Position numbers and translations under genes: made by a program
Part shown: positions 16,237 through 23,617 of the stretch, piece after piece
Layout: each line of letters opens with the position of its first letter
Numbering within the stretch: the stretch's first letter is position 1
NCBI RefSeq assembly: GCF_002920535.1
Contig: NZ_PQSS01000040.1
Span: forward strand, 1-64,000
Source: Streptomyces sp. Ru71
Lineage (GTDB): Bacteria; Actinomycetota; Actinomycetes; Streptomycetales; Streptomycetaceae
Reading direction: 5' to 3'
DNA: 64,000 bases
The notes under the pieces: model-generated
The model's input: only the letters and a program-made list of their open reading frames with translations
Databases searched by the model: none
Told to the model about the DNA's origin: nothing

Positions 16237-17634
16237 GTGTCCCGAATCGCGCCCGTCGTCCCGGCCCTCCTGCTCACGCTCACCCTGGCCGCCTGCACCG
16301 GCGGTGGCGGTGTGGACGGCACCCCGGGCGGCTCCGGACTGCGCGACCCGTACTTCCCGAAGGCCGGCAACGGCGGCTACGACGTCACCCACTACGCCCT
16401 GACTCTCGCCTACGACCCCACCGCCCGCCACCTCACCGGCACCGCGGACATCACCGCCCGCGCCGGCAAGGACCTGTCCGCCTTCGACCTCGACCTCAAG
16501 GGCCTCACCGTCCAGGACGTCACCGTCGACGGCGCCGCCGCCCGTTTCAGCCGGGCCGGCCAGGAACTGACCGTCCGCCCCCGCGACGAACTCGACCGGG
16601 GCAAGCCCTTCCGGGTCACCGTCCGCTACGCCGGCACCCCCGAGACGATCACCGACGCCGACGGCTCCCAGGAGGGCTGGCTGTACACCGAGGACGGCGC
16701 GCTGGCCCTCGGCGAGCCGGTCGGCTCGATGGCGTGGTTCCCCGGCAACCACCACCCGTCCGACAAGGCGTCGTACGACATCACGGTCACCGTGCCGCAG
16801 GGCCTGACGGCCGTGTCCAACGGGGAACTGGCCGACCGGACCACCCGGGACGGGCGCACCACCTTCCACTGGCGTACCGCCGAGCCGATGGCGAGCTACC
16901 TCGCCACCGTGGGCATCGGGCGGTACGAGGTCCACGACGGCACCGTCGGCGAGGACCGGCTCCCGGTGTACACCGCCGTCGACCCTGTCAGCGCCAAGGA
17001 CAGCGCAGCGGTGCTCGCGCAGCTGCCCGAGATCATGGACTGGCTGCGCTACAACTTCGGCCCGTACCCCTTCTCCTCCACCGGCGCGATCGTCGAGCGG
17101 GAGGAGGACGCCGGATACGCCCTGGAGACCCAGAACCGGCCCGTCTTCCCCGGCGCCCCGGACACCATCACCCTCGTCCACGAGCTGGCCCACCAGTGGT
17201 ACGGCGACTCGGTCACGCCGAAGACCTGGCAGGACATGTGGCTCAACGAGGGCTTCGCCCAGTACGCGGAGTGGCTGTGGGCCGAGGACCACGGCGGAAA
17301 GAGCGCCCAGCAGCGGTTCCAGGAGCTGTACGACCACGGGGAGGACGAGTACGAGGACCTCTGGGACTTCCCGCCGGGCAAGCCCCGCAGCGCCGCGGAG
17401 ATCTCCGCGAACCCCGTCTACCAGCGCGGCGCGATGGTCCTGCACAAGATCCGCCAGACCGTCGGCGACGACGCCTTCTACGACCTGGTCCAGGGCTGGG
17501 CCGCCGCCCACCGCCACGCCAACGCCTCCACCGCCGACTTCATCGCCTACGTCGAGAAGCAGGCCCCGGACAAGGACTTCTCCGGCATCTGGCGGGACTG
17601 GCTGTACGGACAGGGACGGCCCGCCCACGCGTGA
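16237..17634 (+). CDS. M1-family metallopeptidase, lipoprotein
   Basis: 465 aa. Signal peptide with lipobox LAAC, so Cys20 would be lipidated and the enzyme held on the outer face of the membrane. The N-terminal aminopeptidase N saddle precedes the catalytic domain with the zinc site HELAHQWYG (His315, Glu316, His319) and the third ligand Glu338 in LNEGFAQY. The exopeptidase motif region appears as EEDAGYALETQ, in place of the usual GAMEN, which may change specificity. It lacks the long C-terminal domain of full aminopeptidase N. GTG 16237. Its last codons and stop are part of a 30-bp tandem repeat. Confidence 0.92.
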   Translation: MSRIAPVVPALLLTLTLAACTGGGGVDGTPGGSGLRDPYFPKAGNGGYDVTHYALTLAYDPTARHLTGTADITARAGKDLSAFDLDLKGLTVQDVTVDGAAARFSRAGQELTVRPRDELDRGKPFRVTVRYAGTPETITDADGSQEGWLYTEDGALALGEPVGSMAWFPGNHHPSDKASYDITVTVPQGLTAVSNGELADRTTRDGRTTFHWRTAEPMASYLATVGIGRYEVHDGTVGEDRLPVYTAVDPVSAKDSAAVLAQLPEIMDWLRYNFGPYPFSSTGAIVEREEDAGYALETQNRPVFPGAPDTITLVHELAHQWYGDSVTPKTWQDMWLNEGFAQYAEWLWAEDHGGKSAQQRFQELYDHGEDEYEDLWDFPPGKPRSAAEISANPVYQRGAMVLHKIRQTVGDDAFYDLVQGWAAAHRHANASTADFIAYVEKQAPDKDFSGIWRDWLYGQGRPAHA

Positions 17635-17700
17635 GAAGGGCAGGGACGGCCCGCCCACGCGTGAGGAGGCCAGGGCGGCCCGCCCAACGCGTGAGACGGG
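17611..17700 (+). repeat. Three tandem copies of a 30-bp unit spanning the M1 peptidase stop
   Basis: Units at 17611-17640, 17641-17670 and 17671-17700 each carry CAGGGACGGCCCGCCC (the third with one deletion), then ACGCGTGAG. The first unit encodes the final residues GRPAHA and the stop codon. The other two are untranslated copies with an equivalent stop in register. Confidence 0.9.
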
Positions 17701-17730
17701 CCGCCCGGCGAAACCCCCGAAGTGACGGGG

Positions 17731-19356
17731 CTAGTTGACGTTGACCGCCTTCCAGGCCGCCGCCACCGCGTTGTACTCCGCGCTGCCGGAGCCGTAGAGG
17801 TCGGCCGCGGCCTGCAGGGTGCCGGTGCGGGCGCCGGCGTAGTTGGTGGTGGAGGTGAAGTACGTGCTCAGGGCCTTGTACCAGATCTGGTAGGCCTTGT
17901 CCCGGCCGATCCCGGTGACCGTGGAGCCGTCGTAGGTCGGCGAGTTGTAGGAGACGCCGTTGATCGTCTTGGCGCCGCTGCCCTCGCTGAGCAGGTAGAA
18001 GAAGTGGTTCGCCACGCCCGACGAGTGGTGGACGTCGAGGCGGCCGACCGTCTTGGACCAGTAGTCGGCGGACGAGCCGTCCTTGCTGGGCTTGTCCATG
18101 TAGCGCAGCGGCGTGCCGTTGCCGTTGATGTCGATCTTCTCGCCGATGAGGTAGTCACCCGGGTCGGCGGCGTTGTTAGCGAAGAACTCCACCGACGTGC
18201 CGAAGATGTCGGAGGTGGCCTCGTTCAGACCGCCGGACTCCCGGCTGTAGTTGAGGCCGGCGGTGGCCGCGGTCAGACCGTGGCTCATCTCGTGTCCGGC
18301 CACGTCCAGCGAGGTCAGCGGCTTGGCGTTGCCCGCCCCGTCGCCGTACGTCATGCAGAAGCAGCTGTCGTTCCAGAAGGCGTTGACATACGCGTTGCCG
18401 TAGTGGACCCGGGAGTAGGCGGCGCGGCCGTCGCCGGCGATGCCGTTGCGGTTGAACGCGGCCTTGTAGAAGTCCCAGGTGACGGAGGCGCCGTAGGCGG
18501 CGTCCACGGCGGCGGTCTGCCGGTTGGCGACCGTGCCGTCGCCCCAGGCGTCGTCGGCGTCGTGGAAGAGGGTGCCGGTGCCGGTGGTGCCGCCGTTCAG
18601 GTCGTACGTCTTGTGGCCGCCACGGGCGCCGTCGACGAGGTCGTAGCCGCCGGAGGCGGCCGTGGAGTTGACCGGGACGGTGCCGCTGTACTGGCTGGTG
18701 CCCGTGCCGGTGTCGATCGCCTCGTAGGAGTAGATCTGCTTGCCGGTGGTGGCGTCGCTGATGACGTGCAGCTCGCTCGGGGTGCCGTCGTGCTGCAGGC
18801 CCTTGACGACGGACTCGTAGGCGAGGACGGGCTTGGCGCCGGCCGCCCAGATCACCGTGCGGGCGCCGGCCGCGGTGGCCTTCGCGGAGTCGGCGGCCTT
18901 GACCGCGTTGGCCTTGGCGGTGGTCGCCGAGACGGCCGGGTCGGTGGAGGCCACGGCTATCCGCGCCGCGGTGGCCTTGCTGACGCCCTTGAGCGCGCCG
19001 GACTTGGACACGTGGGTGACCAGGTCGCCGCCGAGCACGGGCAGGCCGGCGTAGGTGCGTTCGTAGCGGGTGTGGGTGGTGCCGTCGGCGTCCTTGACCA
19101 CGTCGCGGACGACGAGCTTCTCCTGGGCGCCGAGCCCGAGTTCACGGGCGGTGGAGGCGGCGGAGTCCTGGGCGGACCTGAGGGCCTCGGCGCGGGCGGA
19201 GGCGGTCAGGGGGAGAGCGGTGGCGCCGTTGGTGTGCGTGGGGGCCGCGGTGGCGGCGCCGTTCTGCACGGCGAGGACGACCATCGCCGCCGAGCCGATC
19301 AGGGCGGCGGCGCGCAGGCCGGTGGAGCGAGAGGTGGGACGGTTGGGGTGTCTCAC
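17731..19356 (-). CDS. Secreted M4 (thermolysin-family) neutral metalloprotease
   Basis: 541 aa preproenzyme. The GTG 19356 start follows an excellent GAAGGAGA site; an in-frame upstream ATG at 19446 is poorer. Signal peptide (LRAAALIGSAAMVVLAVQNGAATAA), FTP/PepSY propeptide to about residue 215, then the mature domain with zinc ligands HEMSH (355-359) and Glu379 (GLNEATSD). The C-terminal alpha lobe includes the catalytic-type His near RLDVHHSSGVANHFFYLL. CFC at 332-334 is unusual for thermolysin and could form a vicinal-type disulfide. It digests external protein. Confidence 0.95.
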   Translation of the reverse strand: MRHPNRPTSRSTGLRAAALIGSAAMVVLAVQNGAATAAPTHTNGATALPLTASARAEALRSAQDSAASTARELGLGAQEKLVVRDVVKDADGTTHTRYERTYAGLPVLGGDLVTHVSKSGALKGVSKATAARIAVASTDPAVSATTAKANAVKAADSAKATAAGARTVIWAAGAKPVLAYESVVKGLQHDGTPSELHVISDATTGKQIYSYEAIDTGTGTSQYSGTVPVNSTAASGGYDLVDGARGGHKTYDLNGGTTGTGTLFHDADDAWGDGTVANRQTAAVDAAYGASVTWDFYKAAFNRNGIAGDGRAAYSRVHYGNAYVNAFWNDSCFCMTYGDGAGNAKPLTSLDVAGHEMSHGLTAATAGLNYSRESGGLNEATSDIFGTSVEFFANNAADPGDYLIGEKIDINGNGTPLRYMDKPSKDGSSADYWSKTVGRLDVHHSSGVANHFFYLLSEGSGAKTINGVSYNSPTYDGSTVTGIGRDKAYQIWYKALSTYFTSTTNYAGARTGTLQAAADLYGSGSAEYNAVAAAWKAVNVN

Positions 19357-19583
19357 TCGGTCTCCTTCGTCGCTGGCCTCGTGGGGTTGAGGCACAGGTG
19401 GGGCACTGGTGGGGCACAGCGTGCAGCGGCGAGGAGAGAGTGACACCGGGACCCTGGTGTTTGACAGAGGGCCGTCAAGACTTTACGTGTTTGTATCCGA
19501 ATGCCGTGGCGCGGAATCCGCTATCCGGACGTCTGACGAAAAGTCAAGTACTGATGACAACAGCGGAATTGGGGGCCGGAACG

Positions 19584-20102
19584 TCACTGCGCCAGCTGCT
19601 TGCGCAGTACGGCGCAGGGGCGGCCCCGGTCGCGGTCCGGGCGGTGGTCGATCACCTCGTAGCCGAGGGAGGTCCAGAAGGCCAGCGCCTTGGGGTTGTT
19701 GGCGAGGACGGCGAGACGTGCGGCGGTGCGGCCCGCCTGACGGAAACGGTCCTCCACGGCTTCGGCGAGCCGGCGGCCGTACCCCTGCCGGTGCACCCGC
19801 GCGTCGACCATGAGCAGTCCGATCCACGGGTCGGGGTCCGCCGGGTCGGGATGGTGGGCGAGGGTGATGGCCATGCCGACGAGCCGACCCTGGCTGCGGG
19901 CCAGCAGCACCTCGGCGTCCGGATGCGCCAGGTCGCCGGCCAGCTCGGCCGCCACCTGCTCCGGCCGGATGTCGTCCGGGTCCGGGAAGTCACCGCTGAG
20001 GGCCTGGAACTCACGGTTGGAGGCGTAGAGGGCGGTCAGCTCGGTGAGCAGAGGGGCCGGGATGTCGTGGTCGGGGGTGCTGGAGAGGGGTTCGAGGATC
20101 AC
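19584..20102 (-). CDS. GNAT-family N-acetyltransferase
   Basis: 172 aa, GTG 20102. The acetyl-CoA motif is VHRQGYGRRLAEAVEDRF (about 103-120), with NNPKALAFWTSLGYEVI downstream and a strand WIGLLMVDARV before it. The N-terminal half (LTELTALYASNREFQALSGDFPDPDDIRPEQV) resembles acetyltransferases with unknown small-molecule substrates. Single gene, co-directional with terD. Confidence 0.87.
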   Translation of the reverse strand: MILEPLSSTPDHDIPAPLLTELTALYASNREFQALSGDFPDPDDIRPEQVAAELAGDLAHPDAEVLLARSQGRLVGMAITLAHHPDPADPDPWIGLLMVDARVHRQGYGRRLAEAVEDRFRQAGRTAARLAVLANNPKALAFWTSLGYEVIDHRPDRDRGRPCAVLRKQLAQ

Positions 20103-20254
20103 GGGGGCAACGTAGCGCGCGGGGAGCGGGGGCTCAGGGGGTTTTCCGGGCGGGCCCGGTGCCGCCGTGCCGCGGTACGCGCGGGGTGCTTCTCGGGGTG
20201 TGGGCGCGCTGGGGCCCGGCGGGTGGCCGGGCCCCTCGACGCGGGGTGGACGGG

Positions 20255-20830
20255 TCAGACGTTGACGCCGAAGTCCTGGGCGATGCCGACCAGGCCGGAG
20301 GCGTAGCCCTGGCCGACGGCGCGGAACTTCCACTCGGCGCCGTTGCGGTACAGCTCGCCGAAGACCATGGCCGTCTCGGTGGCCGCGTCCTCCGACAGGT
20401 CGTAGCGGGCGATCTCGGCGCCGCCGGCCTGGTTGACGATGCGGATGTAGGCGTTGCGGACCTGGCCGAAGTTCTGGCCGCGGTTCTCGGCGTCGTAGAT
20501 CGAGACCGGGAAGACGATCTTGTCGATGTCGGCCGGGAGGGCGCCGAGGTTGACGTTGATGGCCTCGTCGTCGCCGGCGCCCTCGCCGGTGCGGTTGTCA
20601 CCGGTGTGGACGATGGAGTTGTCCGGGGTCTGCTTGTTGTTGAAGAAGACGAAGTGGGCGTCGGAGTAGACCTTGCCCTGCGCGTTGACCGCGATCGCGG
20701 ACGCGTCCAGGTCGAAGTCCGTGCCGGTCGTGGTGCGGACGTCCCAGCCCAGGCCCACGGTGACGGCGGTCAGGCCCGGAGCCTCCTTGGTGAGCGAGAC
20801 GTTGCCACCCTTGGACAGGCTTACTGCCAT
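20255..20830 (-). CDS. terD: TerD-family calcium-binding stress protein
   Basis: 191 aa, starting MAVSLSKGGNVSLTKEAPGL, the standard TerD opening, after a GAGGAAGGA site. Calcium-coordinating acidic strands DFDLDASA and the GEGAGDDEAI segment are intact, as is NAYIRIVNQ and the closing GYASGLVGIAQDFGVNV. The family is tied to tellurite, phage and chemical stress. In Streptomyces TerD paralogues affect development and calcium responses. It is a lone gene here; no other ter genes are nearby. Confidence 0.95.
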   Translation of the reverse strand: MAVSLSKGGNVSLTKEAPGLTAVTVGLGWDVRTTTGTDFDLDASAIAVNAQGKVYSDAHFVFFNNKQTPDNSIVHTGDNRTGEGAGDDEAINVNLGALPADIDKIVFPVSIYDAENRGQNFGQVRNAYIRIVNQAGGAEIARYDLSEDAATETAMVFGELYRNGAEWKFRAVGQGYASGLVGIAQDFGVNV

Positions 20831-20996
20831 GGTCGGGAGTCCTTCCTCGATGCGCTGTGTGTACGCGGCTTCGCACTGTGCACGAAGCTACCTTCACCCC
20901 AGTCAACGTCGAGGGGGCCCCGCCTGGTTCCTGCTTCCTTTACCTTTTTTACCCACCGGGAAATCCGGGTGACGTGGACCGTGCGGAGCCGGGAAC

Positions 20997-21431
20997 ATGG
21001 ACGGCATGTCCGGTCCCCATCTCATCCGCGGCTCCGTCGCGCTGCCCGAGGCCGAGCTGATGTGGCGCTTCTCGCGGTCGTCGGGGCCCGGCGGGCAGCA
21101 CGTCAACACGTCCGACTCCGCCGCCGAGGTCCGCTTCGACCTCGCCCGCACCGAGGCGCTGCCCGAGGTGTGGAAGCGGCGTGCCCTTCAGCGGCTCGGG
21201 CCGCGCCTGGTCGACGGCGTGATCAGCGTGCGCGCCTCCGAGCACCGCTCCCAGTGGCGCAACCGCGAGTCCGCCGCCGTACGCCTGGCGGCACTGCTCG
21301 CCGAGGCGACGGCCCCGCCGCCGAGGCCGCGCAAGCCGACCCGCGTTCCGCGCGGCATCAACGAACGCCGGCTGCGGGAGAAGAAGCAGCGCGCGGAGAC
21401 GAAGCGGGGGCGGTCGGGGCGGGACTGGTAG
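20997..21431 (+). CDS. arfB: ArfB-type peptidyl-tRNA hydrolase (ribosome rescue)
   Basis: 144 aa. The class I release-factor GGQ motif lies in RSSGPGGQHVNTSDSAAEVRFDL, and the basic tail RGINERRLREKKQRAETKRGRSGRD fits the mRNA channel of stalled ribosomes. It releases nascent chains from ribosomes without a stop codon. It lacks the codon-recognition domain of RF1/RF2, as expected. ATG 20997, with a second in-frame ATG at 21006. Divergent from terD. Confidence 0.93.
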   Translation: MDGMSGPHLIRGSVALPEAELMWRFSRSSGPGGQHVNTSDSAAEVRFDLARTEALPEVWKRRALQRLGPRLVDGVISVRASEHRSQWRNRESAAVRLAALLAEATAPPPRPRKPTRVPRGINERRLREKKQRAETKRGRSGRDW

Positions 21432-21508
21432 GAGGCCTTGCGCTCCGCGCCCCCGGCGTGGGCTTCGAGCGCTGCCTCACCGGGTGGGGCGGGTGGTCGG
21501 CCGTCGGG

Positions 21509-21823
21509 TCAGCCGTCCACGGCCCGGGCGAGGACGAAGCCGCCTGCCTGCATCTCCTCGCACAGGGACCGGCAGGCGCCGAAGTGTTCGGCGAACTCGG
21601 GCTTGTCCTGCCATGCCTTCATCGACTCGGTGTCCCGCCAGGAGGCGAAGGACACGTAGTGATTCGGATCGGACAGGTCGTGGATCAGGCGGGCGAAGAG
21701 GAATCCCTCGTTGGCTTCCTTCGTCCAGTCCAGGAAGGCCGCCCAGCGGGTCTCGAACTCCTCGCTCTTGCCCTCGGATACGCGCCAGCTGCCTGACGAC
21801 CAGAACTTGTTGGCTTCGGACAT
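21509..21823 (-). CDS. Antibiotic biosynthesis monooxygenase (ABM) domain protein
   Basis: 104 aa, one ABM ferredoxin-like fold: strands SGSWRVSEGKSEEFETRW, GFLFARLIHDLSDPNHYVSFASW and the helix TESMKAWQDKPEFAEHFGACRSLC. Small dimeric ABM proteins include cofactor-free monooxygenases and haem-degrading enzymes; nothing here points to haem. It is followed closely, on the same strand upstream, by an acetyltransferase gene (37-bp gap). Confidence 0.85.
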   Translation of the reverse strand: MSEANKFWSSGSWRVSEGKSEEFETRWAAFLDWTKEANEGFLFARLIHDLSDPNHYVSFASWRDTESMKAWQDKPEFAEHFGACRSLCEEMQAGGFVLARAVDG

Positions 21824-21860
21824 CGCACACCGTCCTCGGTACGAAGGTCCCCTCTCCAGC

Positions 21861-22325
21861 CTAGGCCGCGGGGACTTTCAGCACCCCCACGGTCTGGTCC
21901 CCGCTGATCTCCCCGGTCGTGCGGAAGCCCAGGCCCAGGTAGAAGTCCTCCGGGCCGTCGGGGCCGGGGTGCCAGCTGACGTACATCCGGTCGGTGCCCC
22001 TGCGGCGCAGCTCCTGAGCGACCGAGCGGACCGCGAAGCGGCCGTAGCCGCGGCCCTGGGCGTCCGCCGCGATGTTCAGGCGCCACAGGCCCGAGCGGAA
22101 GACGGTGCCGTCGCCGTGCCAGTCGATGTCGAAGAAGGCCATCAGGAAGCCGACCGGCCGCTCGCCGTCGACGATCAGTCGCGGCCAGGCGACGCCGTCG
22201 GGATGGACGTACGCCTCGGCGAGGGACTGCATCACGGGGGAGACCGCGTGCTCCTGCTCGGGCCGCACCCGGATGCCGACGGCGGCGTCGAAGTTCTGCG
22301 GGGTGATCTCTACGAGGTGAACCAC
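21861..22325 (-). CDS. GNAT-family N-acetyltransferase
   Basis: 154 aa from MVHLVEITPQNFDAAVGIRV. The middle strand LWRLNIAADAQGRGYGRFAVRSVAQEL carries the acetyl-CoA loop QGRGYG (about 91-96), and the C-terminus has FYLGLGFRTTGEISGDQTVGVLKV. The opening resembles diamine/spermidine-type GNATs (VRPEQEHAVSPVMQSLAEAYV). Co-directional with the ABM gene. Confidence 0.87.
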   Translation of the reverse strand: MVHLVEITPQNFDAAVGIRVRPEQEHAVSPVMQSLAEAYVHPDGVAWPRLIVDGERPVGFLMAFFDIDWHGDGTVFRSGLWRLNIAADAQGRGYGRFAVRSVAQELRRRGTDRMYVSWHPGPDGPEDFYLGLGFRTTGEISGDQTVGVLKVPAA

Positions 22326-22369
22326 CGGGGCACGATAGACACGCCCCCGCTCATCCGACCACGGGATTT

Positions 22370-22660
22370 CCCCCCCACCCCCCGGCCCGGCGAAGCCCGG
22401 CCCGGGGCAGATTGGGCCGGCGGGCCCGACCCGGCTCGGCGCCGCGATGCTCGGTCCAGCGCCCGCGATGCTCGGTCGGCCCCATAAGGCCAGCCGGCCC
22501 GGCAGAGGCCGGCCTGGCGCCCGCGATGCCCGGCCGGGCGCACGAGCTTGGCCCAGCTCGGTAAAAGCCCGAGCCCGGCCCGCAAAGCCCGTTCGCGTCC
22601 CAACCCAACAAAAGCCCAGCTCGCCCCCGCAATAGCCCGGCCCCGGCCCGGCAAACTCCG
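22370..22660. repeat. Degenerate repeat-rich intergenic block, no gene seen
   Basis: About 290 bp of GC-rich sequence between the acetyltransferase start and the flavin reductase stop. Three copies of CGCGATGC(T/C)CGG occur near 22443, 22464 and 22522. Several runs of the type (A)AAAGCCC and GCCCGGCCCGG follow at 22560-22650. No coding capacity with normal bias is apparent on either strand. The mostly pyrimidine/purine-asymmetric tail is unusual for this genome. Confidence 0.6.
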
Positions 22661-22662
22661 GC

Positions 22663-23247
22663 TCAGCCCAGTTGGCGGTACCTGCCCTTGAAATACATCA
22701 GTGGGCCGCCGTCCGCGCTCGGGACGCGGGCCGTCAGGACGTGGCCGATCACCAGGGTGTGGTCGCCGGCCGTCACGCGTTGTTCCGTGCGGCATTCCAG
22801 GGTGGCCAGGGCGCCGCCGACCAGCGGGGCGTGGGTGGCCTCGCCGCGGACGTAGGGAATGTCCTCGAAGAGCAGGCGGTCGCTGATGCGGCCCTTCATC
22901 GCGAAGCGGCCGGCGATGTGGCGCTGGCTCTCGGCGAGGACGGAGACGCCCCACAGCGGCTGCTCGGCGAGCAGGTCGTCCATGCGGGAGCCCTCCCGCA
23001 GGCTGACCAGGACCAGGGGCGGGTCCAGGGAGACCGACATGAACGCGGTGGCGGTCATGCCGACGTCCTCGCCGGTGGGCGCGTTCGGGTCGTCGGGGTC
23101 GAGCGGCGGCTCCTGCGCGGTCACCAGGACCACGCCCGCGGCGAGCCGGGACATGGCGGCGCGGAACTCGTCGTGGGTCACCCCCTCAGCATGCCCGGCG
23201 GGGACGGGCGCGGTGGGGGAGGGCACGGCAGGGGAAGTCTTCAGCAC
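22663..23247 (-). CDS. Flavin reductase (DIM6/NTAB-like, HpaC family) protein
   Basis: 194 aa. The domain runs from THDEFRAAMSRLAAGVVLVTAQE through GMTATAFMSVSLDPPLVLVSLR to GGPLMYFKGRYRQLG. The TATAF..VS.DPPLV signature and H at GDHTLVIGHV mark an FMN/FAD reductase-like fold of two-component monooxygenases. An acidic loop insert (EPPLDPDDPNAPTGED) separates the first strands. It could supply reduced flavin to a partner elsewhere in the genome; no monooxygenase lies beside it. Confidence 0.9.
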   Translation of the reverse strand: MLKTSPAVPSPTAPVPAGHAEGVTHDEFRAAMSRLAAGVVLVTAQEPPLDPDDPNAPTGEDVGMTATAFMSVSLDPPLVLVSLREGSRMDDLLAEQPLWGVSVLAESQRHIAGRFAMKGRISDRLLFEDIPYVRGEATHAPLVGGALATLECRTEQRVTAGDHTLVIGHVLTARVPSADGGPLMYFKGRYRQLG

Positions 23248-23426
23248 GCTGGAAACGCTAGTCTCCGCTTCACAGGCCCCGCATCGGTCCCCGGACCGGC
23301 AACGGACCGGGGGCGACCTAGGACTCCGGCCCTAAAACGGCGCCCGATGGCGCATACTCGCAAAGTGTCCGTTCGGTTAACGCACGGGAAAAACACAGAA
23401 ACTCCACTTCATTGTTCACGTTTTGC

Positions 23427-23442
23427 TGTGACTTGAGTCACA
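23427..23442. promoter_or_regulatory. CRP-type palindrome upstream of cdgB
   Basis: TGTGACTTGAGTCACA is a perfect inverted repeat with the exact CRP/FNR core TGTGA-N6-TCACA. It lies 175 bp before the cdgB ATG and 14 bp before the BldD-like box. Streptomyces has a CRP regulator with GTG-N8-CAC-like sites, so binding is plausible. Confidence 0.65.
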
Positions 23443-23456
23443 AGGGCCAGGAAATG

Positions 23457-23471
23457 TTGACCCTGTGTACC
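23457..23471 (+). promoter_or_regulatory. BldD-like operator upstream of cdgB
   Basis: TTGACCCTGTGTACC matches the reported pseudo-palindromic BldD signature (GTnACnCwGnGTnAC) except at two outer positions. From memory, cdgB is a direct BldD target in S. coelicolor, and BldD is itself dimerised by c-di-GMP, so this would close a feedback loop. Confidence 0.7.
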
Positions 23472-23617
23472 GAGTGAGCAGCGCGCTGTGATTCAGTGGC
23501 GAAAGACGCTGCACAGCATCACGAAGGCAGGACCAAGGCGGGACGCCGCAAGGCGGAGACGACCGAACGCCGACGACAACCCTTGATTCGCTGCGAAGTC
23601 TCGGGGGGAGGGCGAGC

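Noticed and set aside
15634..17658. A 674-codon minus-strand reading frame spanning the M1 peptidase gene
   Set aside because: Its front 490 codons are antisense to the peptidase with Gly/Val/Arg-rich shadow composition. Only the last 175 codons (15634-16161) look like a real protein and are annotated.
20931..20975. Inverted repeat ACCGGGAAATCCGGGT as a terminator between terD and arfB
   Set aside because: The two genes are divergent here, so no terminator is expected, and the arms are short with mismatches.
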